Part shown: piece by piece, positions 1 through 11,200 of the stretch | Numbering within the stretch: position 1 is the first letter of the stretch | Layout of the letters: every line of letters starts with the position of its first letter | DNA from: Cheiracanthium punctorium | Lineage: Eukaryota; Arthropoda; Arachnida; Araneae; Cheiracanthiidae | Reading direction: 5' to 3' | DNA: 64,000 nucleotides | NCBI GenBank assembly: GCA_038373885.1 | Contig: JAWZYV010002577.1 | Location: forward strand, 62,001 to 126,000 | Program-made: the position numbers and the translations under genes | Notes under the pieces: model-generated | The model's input: the letters and a program-made list of their open reading frames with translations, nothing else | The model's database searches: none | What the model was told of the DNA's origin: nothing

Positions 1-199
1 CTGTAGGGCTTCCATATTTAGGGCATAATGACTGTTTTTGTAATTGGCGAGTTTTTGGCTATTGTTAAAGTTGATTTCTATGGGGTGTTCCTGAGCTATT
101 TTTGCGAGGGCAGTAGTGGTTTTATTGAATTTAATGTCAGTTTGATGTTCCTTTTTTCGGTCTTTGATTTTTCGTTTTGTCATGCCAATATACATAATA
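1..199 (-). mobile_element. Penelope-like element fragment (GIY-YIG region)
   Basis: This stretch is nearly identical to 2571-2760, which lies in the endonuclease-coding part of the better PLE copy at 2394-3486. It reads on the minus strand. The similarity stops near 199, which would be the 5' truncation, and the 3' part runs off the left edge of the window. It is non-coding debris; the plus-strand reading frame over it is only the reverse complement of the PLE gene. Confidence 0.85.
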
Positions 200-2393
200 C
201 CAATATTTTTTCATAAAATGATGAGGTCTTTTTATGAAAAATTCTGCCTTTTTTACTGTTTGGACCCCCGAAATTTGTAGGGACAGAGTTTAATTTAACA
301 TTTCTCCAGCAAGGGATAAATAGCATCCCCACATCTCCACCAAGGATATTAGATTCTTCAGCCATGGGGCAATCTCCGGCATCCCACCTGCCAATTTGCA
401 CCTTGCCTATAATCATATTTACCAACTCTAACCGCAAACATAAGGAAGCAAAAAAGATGCTTAAGTTGTATGGTGCATCTAAACTGGACAGCGAAAAAAA
501 TTGGTGCATGGTATGCAAAAGTTTGGCCACCTCTGGTTTAATCCAATCATTAATGACACAGTATTAAAAAATTGTAATCATACCTACGTAGTTTTGTAGC
601 AATTCTTAACTTATCAGAAATAAAAGTTTTTAAACTGTCTGATGCTGCAATTTTGGGCTCAAAATGCTTTTCTGGTTCATGTTTATTCAGCTTGTACCAA
701 TTTTCTTAGAATCTCTTAAATAATGTAAATATATATAAATATATATATTCTGCAATTTTTACATGAATTCCCTATTTTTGATTAGATTGGGGGACCTCTA
801 AAACTTTGTGACAGGACTTGAATTTTATAGTAGTAAAACACTATGACAAAAGGGGCATTTTTTGAGGATAAGACATGTCGTTTGAGCTTTAATAGTTTTT
901 AATGCACTTTTCAATAGATGGTGAAACTAACCACAAGATACGTATGATGCTTTTTAACATAATCACACATGGATGCCCGAATAAGGGGTAGGAGGTGGCT
1001 CAAGCCATCCCTTAACCACTAATATCATGAAAATTTCTTTCACATACTGAATTTTTTCAGTTCTAAAAAAAGCCTGAAAACCGGAGCCGCCGCAAGGGGA
1101 AAAACTTCTCCTAAAGGAGAGAGCCTGGGTGGTGGTCACGTGAATGGTCTGTGACATCACGCTAAAGGATGGGATTTTTGCTGGTCATCGTATTAAAAGC
1201 AATGATGATTTTGGACATGCTGGTAGTTTAATGCTGTCATTCTTTTGTTTAAAGGTGTGTAAGCAATCTGTGTACATAATACATTTATACTACAAACCTA
1301 AAATGATAAAAAAAGCGTCATTTAAAAATATATTACTATTTAAACTATTTATTTTTCTATCTATATAAATGAGTTCGTCTTGCTGCGTTCCTGGTTCCAA
1401 GTCAAAATGTAAGAAAATGTAAAAGTGTGCAGGTTCACGCAAGATGAACAAAGGGTGAAATAGATGCGTAGGATTCCTAGAAAAAATTAGACGCCTAACA
1501 AAAATACATATGTTTGTATCCAGGGTGTCTACCACAAAAAGTAAGCTTGATTTCTTGACCTTTTCTTGACCATAACAATTACAAAACTAATATCAAAAAT
1601 ACATCGTGCCAGGGATGCAGAATATGTTCTAACCGGTGATCTACGATTGGAGGAAATTTTAGCCATCTGGGGAAATTTTGCAGAAAAATATACAACTGAT
1701 TTTGATTTTAAGAATGAATTAAAAAATTCTTCGAGTTTTTCTTTTCCCTGCCCATTTTTAAAGCGATTTTTTTTTCAACCTTTTCACTGATCAGCCATTT
1801 GCTTTCAGTTAACTTGGACCAATTGCTATTTAAAAAAAAAGAAGATTTACCATTGATCGCCGTAAAAAGATTTGCAATGTAGCTTGTACATTGCAAATCT
1901 TTTTACATCTATGGTAGCACAGAACTTATGGAAGTCTATAATGTATCATAAAACTTTGGGGAAATTGAAGTTATTAGCTATGAAACATGGGGATCAGTGA
2001 TAATTATAATTGGAATCCAAGTTATTGTTTTTAAAAAAGAAAATGTGGAAAATAATCAAAACACTGAATTTAACAGGGAATGAAGGGAGAAAAAAAATTA
2101 CTCTTAAATCCAACAATTTTAACGTTTGTTTGAGGAGGGAAGGTGGATAACTGATATACTTTTCTCAAGGTTTGAAGATACATACTTGCCAACTTTTGAA
2201 ATTCCCAAGGTGTAAAACAACACGCAGTTGACATATTGAACTATTGTCAGTTCACTATACAACTATTTGGCAGACATCATTTTTGATGATTTCTGCTAAA
2301 TAACATGTAAATGACATTTTAAATGAATTTTATAAATAGCAAACGAACAGTATTTTAAATTTAAATGCTAAGTGACAGATAGTTAAAATCATT
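200..2393. other. AT-rich intergenic stretch with short repeat traces
   Basis: I see no convincing gene here. It holds a short segment at 1126-1178 that recurs inverted at 7522-7566, a 13-base CAGGGTGTCTACC motif at 1522 that recurs at 3766 and looks like the terminus of a DNA transposon, and a 19-bp hairpin at 1862-1906. The remaining short reading frames are low-complexity. Confidence 0.6.
1862..1906. repeat. Perfect 19-bp inverted repeat (hairpin)
   Basis: The arms at 1862-1880 and 1888-1906 are exact reverse complements around a 7-base loop. Outer bases (TACCA near 1849 and TGGTA near 1912) extend the symmetry imperfectly. It is probably the core of a small foldback element. Confidence 0.8.
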
Positions 2394-3486
2394 TAAAAAC
2401 AGGTAAAAACACATTAAAATCCGTATGTAGCACTATCGGTGGCGGCCACCACCTTCTTCAGCATAGGTCTTGGTTCCAAATGGCCAGCTCTCTTCCTCAG
2501 TAGGGCGTTCCACCCAGGATCGATCTGCGCATGCGTCATGTCATTCACAGCGCCATCTGTGGTTATAATCTGTAGGGCCTCCATATTTAGGGCATAATGA
2601 CTGTTTTTGTAATTGGCGAGTTTTTGGCTATTGTTAAAGTCGATTTCTATGGGGTGTTCCTGGGCTATTTTTGCGAGGGCTGTAGTGGTTTTATTGAATT
2701 TAATGTCAGTTTGATGTTCCTTTTTTCGGTCTTTGATTTTTTGTTTTGTCATGCCAATATAGTAGCCCTGTTTATTGGTACTATTGTCTATAAAGCTTAG
2801 TTTATAAATACCGGCGGTTTCATCAGGATTGATATTATCTTTATCACTGCGAATGCGTTTGAAAATATTTTGATTGGGTTTTATGGGGATTTTGATATTT
2901 TTCTTTGCGGCTTCATTTGTGATTTTTAGGGCGGCTCCCCTGCAGTAGGGAATGGCATTGGTAAATTTGAGTTTCGGATTTTGATAGTTATTAATTTGTT
3001 CCAGTTTTTTGATTCTCTTTTTATAAAGGTTTTTTACTATTGAATTTGGGTATCCAGCGTTTTTACATTGCGTTTTGATAAACTGGAGTTCTTCATTGAG
3101 GAGTGTTTCATTTGAGCATACTGTAATTGCGCGATTAATATAGGATCGTATGGCGGCTATTTTAAATTTGTATGGAGTTTTTGAATTAAAATGAACTATT
3201 TCGTTATTATTGGTGGCTTTTCTAAAAACTGTAGTATTAATATTATTCATCATATCTCTATTGATTTTGACATCTAGGTAGTTAATGGTGGCATTTTCTT
3301 CTATTTCTATTGTGAATTGTATGTTATTGTCTATTGAGTTGATTTCTTTGAGGATATTTTCAGTTTCATTTTTGTTCAGTATTGCAAAGATATCATCTAC
3401 GTAGCGAAACCAAGTTTTTATGTGGTTGGATAATTTATCAAATATGGCCCTCTCCACTAGCCGCATTTTCCAGTCTGCTATGACAC
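2394..3486 (-). mobile_element. Penelope-like retroelement, 5'-truncated: RT C-terminus plus GIY-YIG endonuclease
   Basis: A 350-residue open frame (3466 down to 2414) encodes the last part of a Penelope reverse transcriptase and its endonuclease. The RT motif C core RYVDDIF is at residues 21-27 with both aspartates present. The GIY-YIG endonuclease has GIY at 219-221 and YIG at 236-238, followed by a basic KDRKKEH segment. RT plus C-terminal GIY-YIG is the diagnostic PLE architecture. The frame continues upstream of the ATG for a few codons (about 3484) and then meets unrelated THAP-domain sequence, so RT motifs A and B are missing. The intact frame suggests a fairly recent insertion, but the copy cannot be autonomous. 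The 3' end (2394-2524) recurs as a direct repeat at 4286-4416. Confidence 0.92.
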
Positions 3487-3765
3487 TTGGTCGCCGATAT
3501 CAGGTGTCATCAAATCATTTTTTTTCTTAAATTTTTCAATCTTTGATTTTTCTTTTAATTGATTTTGACTCCTTTCTTCTGGATTAACTCTTTTACTTTT
3601 TTTGATGGAGTTTGATAAATATGACGACGAATTTGGGAAAATGCTGGGTGTTGCATTTGGCACCAGTTCATATTTGTCTCTTTTTGTAATAAAAAAAGAA
3701 CCATTGGGCTTCTGAATTTTATTCTCTTTTATAATATCGTTCGCATTAAAATGTTTGATACCAGG
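3478..3765 (-). pseudogene. THAP zinc-finger domain fragment
   Basis: The open frame of about 95 codons contains the C-terminal half of a THAP domain: an HF pair near the start, then a spacer and the ATPSIF segment that matches the THAP AVPSxF box, followed by a lysine-rich linker. The N-terminal C2 half is missing. The frame ends in a stop at the junction with the PLE copy, and upstream it stops at the CAGGGTGTCTACC motif near 3766, so both edges look like insertion breakpoints. THAP domains are the DNA-binding heads of P-element/THAP9 transposases, and a P-type transposase relic lies 0.7 kb away on the other strand. Identification is by motif only. Confidence 0.6.
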
Positions 3766-4285
3766 GTGTCTACCATCATACAAAGGTCATGAAAGTCAGG
3801 GGAAAAGTCAAGAAATAGGAAAACGGTCACGAAAGTTAAGAAAAGGTCAAGAAATGAAGCACAAGGTCACAATTTGCGACTCAACTACGTTTTTTCCATT
3901 TCATTCAAATTCTTAGTTTCTAATTTTTTCTGCTAAGTTCAGTCAGAGAAATCATTTTATGTATCTTTTTTTAACTTCCTTAATTTGTATTTTGATTTCA
4001 CGAGTGATTTCCTGGGAGAAAGGAAGTTGATTTGTTTATCCTCTTATCAATGGTGTGTGTGTGGAGGGGGGCATCTGCTGAGTGTCCACTCTTCTCCCTC
4101 CCGACCTGAGGCGAGGATTAAAACCGTTCGCTGTAGCTTCTTTTTTTCCTTTTTTTTTTTTTTAAGAAATACATATTAAGTGTGTTATGTAAATTTTATT
4201 ATTTTATACTATTTAAACTATGCAAACAGACAAACTTAAGTTTTTCACGTGTTTATTTCATAAGAAAACTTTAAAATACTGTTTA
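3766..4285. repeat. Possible DNA-transposon terminal segment
   Basis: It begins with CAGGGTGTCTACC, also seen at 1522, followed by repeated GGTCA-GAAA blocks (3785-3870) of the sort found near the ends of hAT-type elements. I did not find a matching opposite end. The remainder is low-complexity, including T-runs near 4141-4163. Confidence 0.35.
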
Positions 4286-4416
4286 AAAACAGGTAAAAAC
4301 ACATTAAAATCCGTATGTAGCACTATCGGTGGCGGCCACCACCTTCTTCAGCATAGGTCTTGGTTCCAAATGGCCAGCTCTCTTCCTCAGTAGGACGTTC
4401 CACCCAGGATCGATCC
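4286..4416 (-). mobile_element. Penelope-like element 3' terminal repeat (pseudo-LTR-like copy)
   Basis: About 131 bp are nearly identical to 2394-2524, the 3' end of the adjacent PLE copy, in the same orientation. It sits upstream of that copy in the direction of transcription. PLEs are known to form tandem, partly truncated copies with such pseudo-LTRs. It could also be an independent, severely 5'-truncated insertion. Confidence 0.85.
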
Positions 4417-5340
4417 ATGGCAGTGCTTTATTCAGCAAGAATTTGCAGTATATTACAAGTTGGATGTTGACACAACACCCGTTTCACTGTCATCGAGCTT
4501 AAAAAATTTTCTGATCTGTCATTTGAATTATTTACTAATAATAATCGAATTAAAGAACATATTTTAACCGGACAATTGGATAAAGAGAAGGAATAAGGAA
4601 ATATACCCATATAAAGGATTTGCTTAGTTTTATACACAAAAAGGAAAATAAAACAAAACTGGAACTAGAATGTATTTTAGAGCAGATCTCTTCCTTTATC
4701 CACCAAGAAGCTGAAAACATAGATGAAGTTATGTTTCATAAATTGAAACTATTAGAAGAACAAATTTAATTAACTTTTAGGAATCCTTAGGCCAGGAAGT
4801 ACAGTCCTGAGTTAACCCCATGGGCATTTTTCATTTATATTATGTCTCCAATGTGTTATCGAGAAATTTATAATCTTGGATTTTTATGTTACCTCCATGA
4901 AAGAAATCAATGAAAACTTTCATCTAATATATAGTTTGAAGGTACTATTGAAGATATAGAAAAAAGTATTTTTTTTTACGAGAAAAGGCAGAAAAATTAG
5001 AGCCATATGAGCTATCTGTTGATACAGCCTCAAATTACATACAACTCAATACAGCCTCAAATTAACTATGCTAATGGTTTTTTGTCGGGATTTAGCTTAA
5101 ATAAAAACACCCAAAAAGTGAACAGCATCAAAAGCTGTATGATCTCTATTTTCAAAGATATTGTTGCCTTATTTCCTGTTCGAAATATGACTGCAAAAGA
5201 CCTGCGCGAATTGACTAAAGTATTTATCAGGAATGTAAGAAATGCAGATTTAAAAATCATATCTATAATTGCAGATAACAACAGAATAAACCGTAATATG
5301 TGTATTGAAATAAGGGGGGGGTGTGTGTGTGTGAACTGAA
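4417..5340 (+). pseudogene. Broken P-element/THAP9-type transposase
   Basis: Several frames must be joined to read this relic. An early segment (about 4500-4590), a middle segment ending in LEEQI with a stop near 4768, and a final open frame at 5007-5339 follow each other on the plus strand. The last segment has a GFSLNKN block, then DIVALFPVRN, then a run ending IIADNNRINRNM. This order fits the RNase-H-like core of P-element/THAP9 transposases, where a DIVxxxPV segment is followed by an xDN motif. Stops and frameshifts break it, and it dissolves into a G/GT simple repeat at about 5315-5334. Assignment is from motif memory, not a search. Its N-terminal THAP domain may be the reversed fragment at 3478-3765. 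Confidence 0.55.
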
Positions 5341-8116
5341 ATCAAGCGTACTCTTTGAAGATTCCGATGAATAGATTATTATTTTGTTTGATTCTGTGCA
5401 CATCTTGAAAAGCACAAGAAATAACTTATTATGATTAGTAATTAATATAAATATTTCAACTATTAATTTTCAGTAATTAGTTTTTAAAAGTACAATTAAA
5501 TACATTAATTAAAAACAAAGAAAAAATGTATAAATTTTGTTAAAATAACGTAGAATCAATAAAGATTACAAAAAACCACAGAGTTATTTGTCGTATAAAT
5601 GTTTAAAGAGTTTTTATTATTCAAAATTACTAATAAAAACTAGCTATTAATAAAAAAATAAGATAATGGTATAAGCACTGTTCAGTTGCTTATAGTGTTA
5701 TGATTTCAATTTTAAGTAAAGTGTAATTAATTAATAGCCTACTTAATTAAAAATCCTTACCTTAATTAGTGAATTTTAAATCAAGTAAAATTAAAATTTC
5801 TAAACAATTTGTTTATTAAGATGGTTTTGTTTTGTCACCATATACCAGTATTCATATAGGAAGTAAAATAATAATGAAGTGTTTAAAATTTATTAAGGTA
5901 TATGTTGAATTACTATTGATGACTCATGGCTGACTCATTTTTATTTATTTGTTTACTTGTTCTATATTTTGGCGCCAAACATCTAAAAGATCGTTATTCT
6001 GGCGATCGTGTTGCCATCTTTGTGTAAGGTAACTATACATATTGTTCAAGTAATTAAAATATTTTGTACAACAATTTTCTTTTAAATTTTAAATTTATGA
6101 AAATACGTTTTGTGAGAGCTGACATTATTCGGAGGGTTGGTATTAAATTTTTAGAGCTGACAATAAGAGTTTCAAAAAAAATGTTTGTTTTGAAATTGGT
6201 AATTTTCCTTAAAAAAAAAAATTAAGTGGTTGTAATTACAGTTAAGTTTTTTTTTCCTTTCACTATAATTATCTTTTCTGGAATTCTCTAACCTTCTTTC
6301 TAATTCCTTTTTAATAACATCCAATAACTACTTGCATCGATACCAATACTTCGATTCAATATATCGAAGAAGAAAACAACAACGGCGCAAGGATATGGAG
6401 ATCGGCACCCAAGCATTTTCAAATTTTTAAATCAAAAATAGAACTTCTACAATAGTTACAACGATAAGAACAACTTTCACATTTTTCATCATAGTAAAAA
6501 ATTAAGTTTCAACGCCCATCGATAATTAATCTACAAGTTTTCATTAATAATAATTGTATCTTCGACCGAACTACTTTACGAGCGGAAAGTGACAAACAAA
6601 GGGAAGTAAAAAGGTGACTTAAGCCGGAGGAAGCGTGGGTTGAGACAGCTTCTTGTCTGCTGGCGTCACCGACGGAAGCTTAGGTCTGACTAAGTGGCTT
6701 GCAAAAAAAAAAAAGAAAATGGCAAAAGAGGACAACGACAACGATGATCATCGAGCTACAAAATAACTAAATCTCCAGGAGGGGCCCCTCACATCGAAAT
6801 GATAAGTTCAATTAATATTTCTCCTTTCTTTTCCTATAAATCTCTCCTTAATTAATTTCTTTTTTTGTGTGCACAAGTGTTAGGAAAATTTTTTTAAAGA
6901 AAAGTCAGCTCGGGGTAAGGGAAAATGATGAATTTTAAAGTTATAGTGTTTCATGTTCTTTCACGATATTATCTAGATTTAAATTTTCAAATGTAAAAGA
7001 TTTAAAGGTTAACCTAATAAATGTGATTTGTTATTTGTAAAAATGGCTCCTCTTCATTTATCTCACTTCGTGTAAATTTATTTCAGCAGTTCTCTTTCAG
7101 GTTTTAATTCTTTTTGCCTAATGGCATTTGCACGTAACGCCGAGAGCCTGGTTGGTATATTGCGGTCACAACACTTTTAAAGCTAAGCATTTATTTTTCT
7201 TAGTATGAATTACGAGGATATTAATTGATTAAAATTTTAAAAGGTAAATCTTTGAGTCAGGACAAAGTTAAATGAAATGAAAAGAATGAAGAGTACAACA
7301 ATAGCTCAATAAAACTGAAAAAATTCTTAAAAAGTCTTCACATTTCAAACTCGTTTATTATATGTATATTTGTAAATAAATTTAATAAACACAATATATT
7401 TTCATGAACGTAGTATTTAAAAACAAATAAAATAATTTGTTTGGACCATGTCTAAGGAAAATAAAGCGGTTTTTAGCATTTAATTAACTGATTATACTCA
7501 TACGACTCCATACAAAACACGGAAAATCCCATCCTTTACTGTGACGTCACAAAATCCACCACCCAGACCCCTCATGAAGAATCTTTCTTTCATTCCCAGG
7601 GACCCCGTGAAAACTTGCGATCAGCTTCCCACCTCCCTTAAAAGTAAACCTCAATGATACCTTCCATGCTGTACTCTTCACTTACAGTGCATGTGTATGA
7701 GAAAAATGACTTGGAGATGACAGATACAGCTCATTGATCATGTGCCTAATAGTACTTAGTTTTTTATGGCAAGGGAAACTTATTCATGTAATAGCTAATA
7801 GATAATAATTGTAGATGAAGACTTGCATAAATTTGATATTGAGTTGGTTTAAGTTCTTAATATATATATATATTTACTTTAGAGCGGTCACACTGTCGAT
7901 CGCTAACGTAGCAAATTGCGATAATAAAATTAGTGTGGCGAAAGAAAATATGATTTGGCAAAAATATTGGCAATTGCATTTCTTAATAACGTCCGGCAAA
8001 ATCTAATTTAGCGAAACTTTAAAAAAAGCCAGCGTGACCTGTGTATATATATATATATATATATATAAGCATTTAATTCACATGCTAAAATTACAAATAA
8101 GAAAATATATAAATCA
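5341..8116. other. Intergenic AT-rich DNA downstream of B3GLCT
   Basis: No coding region is supported. A less AT-rich patch at about 5960-6720 holds a palindromic TTTGGCGCCAAA at 5968-5979 and a good splice-donor-like AAG|GTAACT near 6030, so a promoter with a non-coding first exon is possible. At 7522-7566 there is an inverted copy of the repeat at 1126-1178, including a TGACGTCA palindrome. A TA microsatellite lies at about 8044-8067, within the possible 3' flank of B3GLCT. Confidence 0.5.
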
Positions 8117-8122
8117 TTTATT
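8117..8122 (-). terminator. Poly(A) signal candidate of the B3GLCT-like gene
   Basis: On the minus strand AATAAA lies 15 bases after the TAA stop at 8139-8137. The very short spacing would give a very short 3' UTR, so a more distal site cannot be excluded. Confidence 0.5.
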
Positions 8123-8136
8123 TACAAAATATTTAA

Positions 8137-8280
8137 TTATAATTCATTATGCATTTCAGTTGTAGAAGAATCTTGCAACCATTCATGATAGACAGAATAA
8201 GGATTAATATTCCAATGTTTATGGAATGAAATATGCTTAAATGGTTTCAGGAATTCTGCAGAATAATCCACTGGTCGTGC
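8137..8280 (-). CDS. B3GLCT: B3GLCT-like exon 12 (C-terminus, HNEL)
   Basis: The acceptor is ATAACAG|GC at 8282-8281. The exon starts in phase 0 and encodes 47 residues beginning ARPVDY, containing [11 protein letters not shown] and ending HNEL before TAA. It aligns with the C-terminus of human B3GLCT, which ends REEL. Confidence 0.95.
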   Translation of the reverse strand, partial: ARPVDYSAEFLKPFKHISFHKHWNINPYSVYHEWLQDSSTTEMHNEL

Positions 8281-11200
8281 CTGTTATGAAAAATAAAAGG
8301 TAATTAAAAACAACAGAAATATATATAGATATTTTTACAGTATGAACACTGAAATCTAGATAAGCCATCATAACATTTTACCATTTAGCTACATTAACTA
8401 ATTAAGTAGTGTTATTTAAGCTTGAATAGGTTTTAAAAATTAGCACAAAAATAATTGTTCCACTGTACTCTTTTTATTTTCAGATATTAATCCTTTTAAA
8501 ATTTATTAGTGCTAGAGTTGTTTCACAGCACGTAGTGGACATTTGCACATCATATAGCTTGAATATGCAAAAATTGCTTCTTGCTGATAATCAACATTTC
8601 TCATAATTACGAAAATGTGAAAAACTATGAAATGTGAAAGGAATAAAATTGTAGGAAAGCCAAACAGTGAAAAATATAATTAAAAAATCATAGTAGATCA
8701 TAAAAAGCACAAAATTGTCGCATGTCATTTAGTACCATGAACATGCACAATAAATAATGATTTGATTTTGATCTTGAAAATATGGACAGGGGATCTAGGC
8801 CAAGGGGGGGTGAGTGTCCTCTATGGGGATCTCTCTAAGGGATCCTAACTCATGTTTGCGTAAAGTTTCAGAGAAAACCATTGAAAACTCCAAACGACTC
8901 GGCTAGGTCGATGGATGTAACCTGGGCTATCTGTCTCCCAGTTGAGAGAGCTATGTGCTCGGCCATTCGTCGGGCCAAAAAAATCTCAATGAACTCAATA
9001 TCAATATATATTATATCAATATACAAAACTGACATTGATAATGTACCTCAGTATTTTCAAGTTAAAAAGATATTAAATCTATTACCTGATGAAAATATGG
9101 TGAATGAATAACAGGAATTTGAAGTCTCTTTAAGCACATTCCAATTATCATATCATCAGGTGAGTCAACAGAAGGACAGTGGCAATCTTGAACAAGTAGT
9201 TTCACAACAGGATGAGAAAATATCATCCTGAAAGAAAATACGAAAAATAAGTTTTGAAATGTTCATTTAGATATTAGCATATAAAATAAGTTTTAAAAGA
9301 GTAATTCTTAAATTCATGTGAGTAATTTTTACTCTACATGTTTGAAAAGAGTCACATGAGGAAACATTTGTCGTTCTTAATTTCGAGGATTTTAGCAAAT
9401 ATTTTAGTGAAATTAGAAATAGATTTACTTTTCACTTTCTTAAGCATTATTTTTTTTGCTTTTGTTCTTGCTTAACAATTGCTCTTGAATTTTTATTTTT
9501 CAAATAAAATACAAACAATTCACATTTATAATATATATGTTGATTCTTGGGGTGTAGTTGTTTGAGTTAGGTAGGGATGAGACTGTCTGACAGAGTCCAC
9601 AATTCTTTATCCTGTTTTTCCTGTACAATTGATGAAGCCATGGACAGGATGCATTGATGGACTAAAGAGGGGGGTGGGCTGTTGCCTCCCCACCCAAGAA
9701 AAAGAGAAATTACATGAAAAATGTAGGAGATCCTATTTTACTTCTATAAAATGGATATAAATTTTAACTAGTCGCCCCCATTCACAAAATTCCCTTAATC
9801 TGTCTCTGCCACTGATAAAAATTTTAAGGGTATGAACACTGTAACATTGTTTCAGAAAAAAGCCCCTTTTTCTTCAAGTTTTTGGTAAAATATCCCTGTT
9901 TCGCAGCTCATTGCTACAGGGCCAAGCACGGTGCATTATTTTTAATTGGTTTAAACTTTGAGTTACAGTTTCACCTGTCCATTGAGTTAACAGAATCTAT
10001 ATGATATCAAAAAAGGGTTGAGGTGGGAAGTTCGTGCATTGTTACTTGGTTGGTAACCAGAAATCCTGTAGCAACAATTTCTGAGAATTGATTCTTTTTA
10101 AAATAGAATGTTTATCATTTAAAGTAAATGGAGATAAATAATGAACACTAGAATGTACCAAAACTATATGGCTAAAAAATATTTTTTTTATATTTTATTT
10201 TCAATTTGCATAACTTTTATCTATGTGAAATTTCATAAAAGAAAATAGTTTGCAATGTTTAAAGCAATTCGAAGCATATTAAGTGACAGCTCAAAAAGAT
10301 TTATTACTATTAAAGAAATTTTTATCATTAAAAATTTTTACTGATCATAATTTTTGTTGCAGTGCTCCAGTTTTACTTTTGATCAATAATTATAATAATG
10401 TGAATAACTAGAATGTTTTTTTTTTTCTTTAACAAGTTATTTAAAGCTTTTTTTTCTATGGTAGCTTAATCAGCTTTTGGTGATACTCCTTTATTTGGAA
10501 AATTAACTGACGTTGCTCTTCTTCATGAGTAAATTCCAAGTTAAAATCACTTGCTAATTTACTGCTTGTTCAGCACAGTCATTTTTTACTTTGAATGAAG
10601 ACACTATTTGCTTAGCATGGCATAATTCTTTAATTTGGGCAAGATATGAAAATCCAACTCCAAAAACTTGCTATCAGGTTTCAGAAAAGCATAGAGATTT
10701 AAATTTATTTTATTTCAAAAACTGACAATATTTTACTTTGAAAAGTTTCAATTTTTCTTTATTCAATTCTTCTAAGGTCTTTTATTTGCGCCAAGTTGTT
10801 GCAGAGCTGAAACGATTGCTGCTTTTTCCTCAAAAAGCACCTGATTGGAAAGGAATGCCAGTCTAACTGATCTTCACTCAAGTGCCAAAGCTATCTTTTC
10901 AGCTTTATGATTGCTGAAGGGATACTTGTTTATCAACTTCCTAATAGAACTCAAGAGTTTGGAGAAAACATAGATCATGGAGAGGTTCACTACAGCTACT
11001 GGGGAACTGAATTATACTTTAACACAAACTGTCAATATGAAAAGACAGAGCTACTTAAATGTTTAAATCTCATACGGTCTCTCGAGTCGGAACTGCTCAT
11101 TGAAGTAAAGAATTTTCAAGCAGTAAATGCCCTTTGTCATCCATTGAGCATGATGGTAAGCACCAGGAGGACTAAACATAACACCAGGAACTTTATCGGA

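Noticed and set aside
2597..2800. Open frame on the plus strand, also at 28-216, encoding a Phe-rich peptide
   Set aside because: It is the reverse complement of the Penelope endonuclease coding region; its repetition reflects PLE copies, not a gene.
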